Part shown: one piece after another, positions 6,765-6,832 of the stretch
Layout: each line of letters begins with the position of its first letter
Numbering within the stretch: the stretch's first letter is position 1
Assembly: GCA_017435185.1 (NCBI GenBank)
Contig: JAFSFN010000021.1
Location: forward strand, 1-6,832
Direction: 5' to 3'
Length of the DNA stretch: 6,832 nucleotides
Source: Clostridia bacterium
Lineage (GTDB): Bacteria; Bacillota; Clostridia; Christensenellales; CAG-138
The notes under the pieces: model-generated
Seen by the model: only the letters and a program-made list of their open reading frames with translations
Databases searched by the model: none
What the model was told of the DNA's origin: nothing
Translations under genes and position numbers: made by a program

Positions 6765-6832
6765 ACAATCAGATGCCATTTTAAGCGACGGCAATCTTTT
6801 GGTTGCGGCGGCGGCAGGCTCGGGAAAAACGG
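6748..6832 (+). CDS. addA: AddA helicase-nuclease subunit, first 28 codons (gene cut by right window edge)
   Basis: From the ATG at 6748 the frame reads MAWTHEQSDAILSDG and then LLVAAAAGSGKT. This is the AddA/UvrD-type N-terminus: a Q-motif (WTHEQ, residues 3-7) followed by the Walker A motif AAGSGKT (22-28) of the ATP-driven 3'-5' translocating helicase. The rest, including the helicase motifs and second nuclease domain, lies beyond the window. The start overlaps the last 17 bases of addB in another frame, and GGTGA (6738-6742) 5 nt before the ATG may serve as the ribosome binding site. The overlap indicates translational coupling, which suits subunits of one complex. The fragment is short, but motif order and position after addB make the call firm. 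Confidence 0.93.
   Translation, partial: MAWTHEQSDAILSDGNLLVAAAAGSGKT

Overview
The window looks like ordinary chromosomal DNA from a low-to-moderate GC Firmicute, probably a Clostridia/Oscillospirales-type gut anaerobe. The reasons are an AddB with an intact iron-sulfur cysteine set followed by AddA, a DUF1292/UPF0473 protein, a class II fructose-bisphosphate aldolase of the roughly 310-residue type, strong AGGAGG-like ribosome binding sites, and AT-rich sigma-A-type promoters. The genus cannot be fixed from sequence alone.

Layout. Positions 1-363 (minus strand) hold the first 121 codons of glyceraldehyde-3-phosphate dehydrogenase (gap), which runs off the left edge. Its AT-rich upstream region (364-498) carries a credible promoter and, just downstream of the predicted transcription start, an 18-bp inverted repeat resembling the operator of the NADH-sensing repressor Rex. 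Next on the minus strand (499-1446) is a membrane-anchored family 2 glycosyltransferase of the GtrB/DPM1-like type. A 153-bp divergent intergenic region (1447-1599) contains two back-to-back promoters, one for the glycosyltransferase and one for fba. On the plus strand, fba (1600-2535) is followed after 5 bp by a small acidic DUF1292 protein (2541-2819), and a long-stem hairpin at 2843-2884 probably closes that transcript. A tightly packed plus-strand group follows: thpR (2911-3447, 2H phosphoesterase), addB (3447-6764, overlapping by one base) and the first 28 codons of addA (from 6748, overlapping addB by 17 bases, running off the right edge).

How the genes work together. gap and fba are central glycolytic enzymes. 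Both show the restricted codon choice of highly expressed genes, for instance almost no ATA for isoleucine, while addB uses ATA freely. The glycosyltransferase between them probably loads a sugar onto a polyprenyl phosphate for envelope glycosylation and has no obvious metabolic tie to its neighbours. AddA and AddB form the helicase-nuclease that processes double-strand DNA breaks. ThpR may be translationally coupled to AddB, but a shared function is not established.

I see no mobile element, CRISPR array, tRNA or rRNA, and no convincing undescribed multi-gene system. The most interesting signals are regulatory: the Rex-like site before gap, the divergent promoter pair with a palindrome, the unusual hairpin before thpR, and the thpR-addB-addA overlaps.
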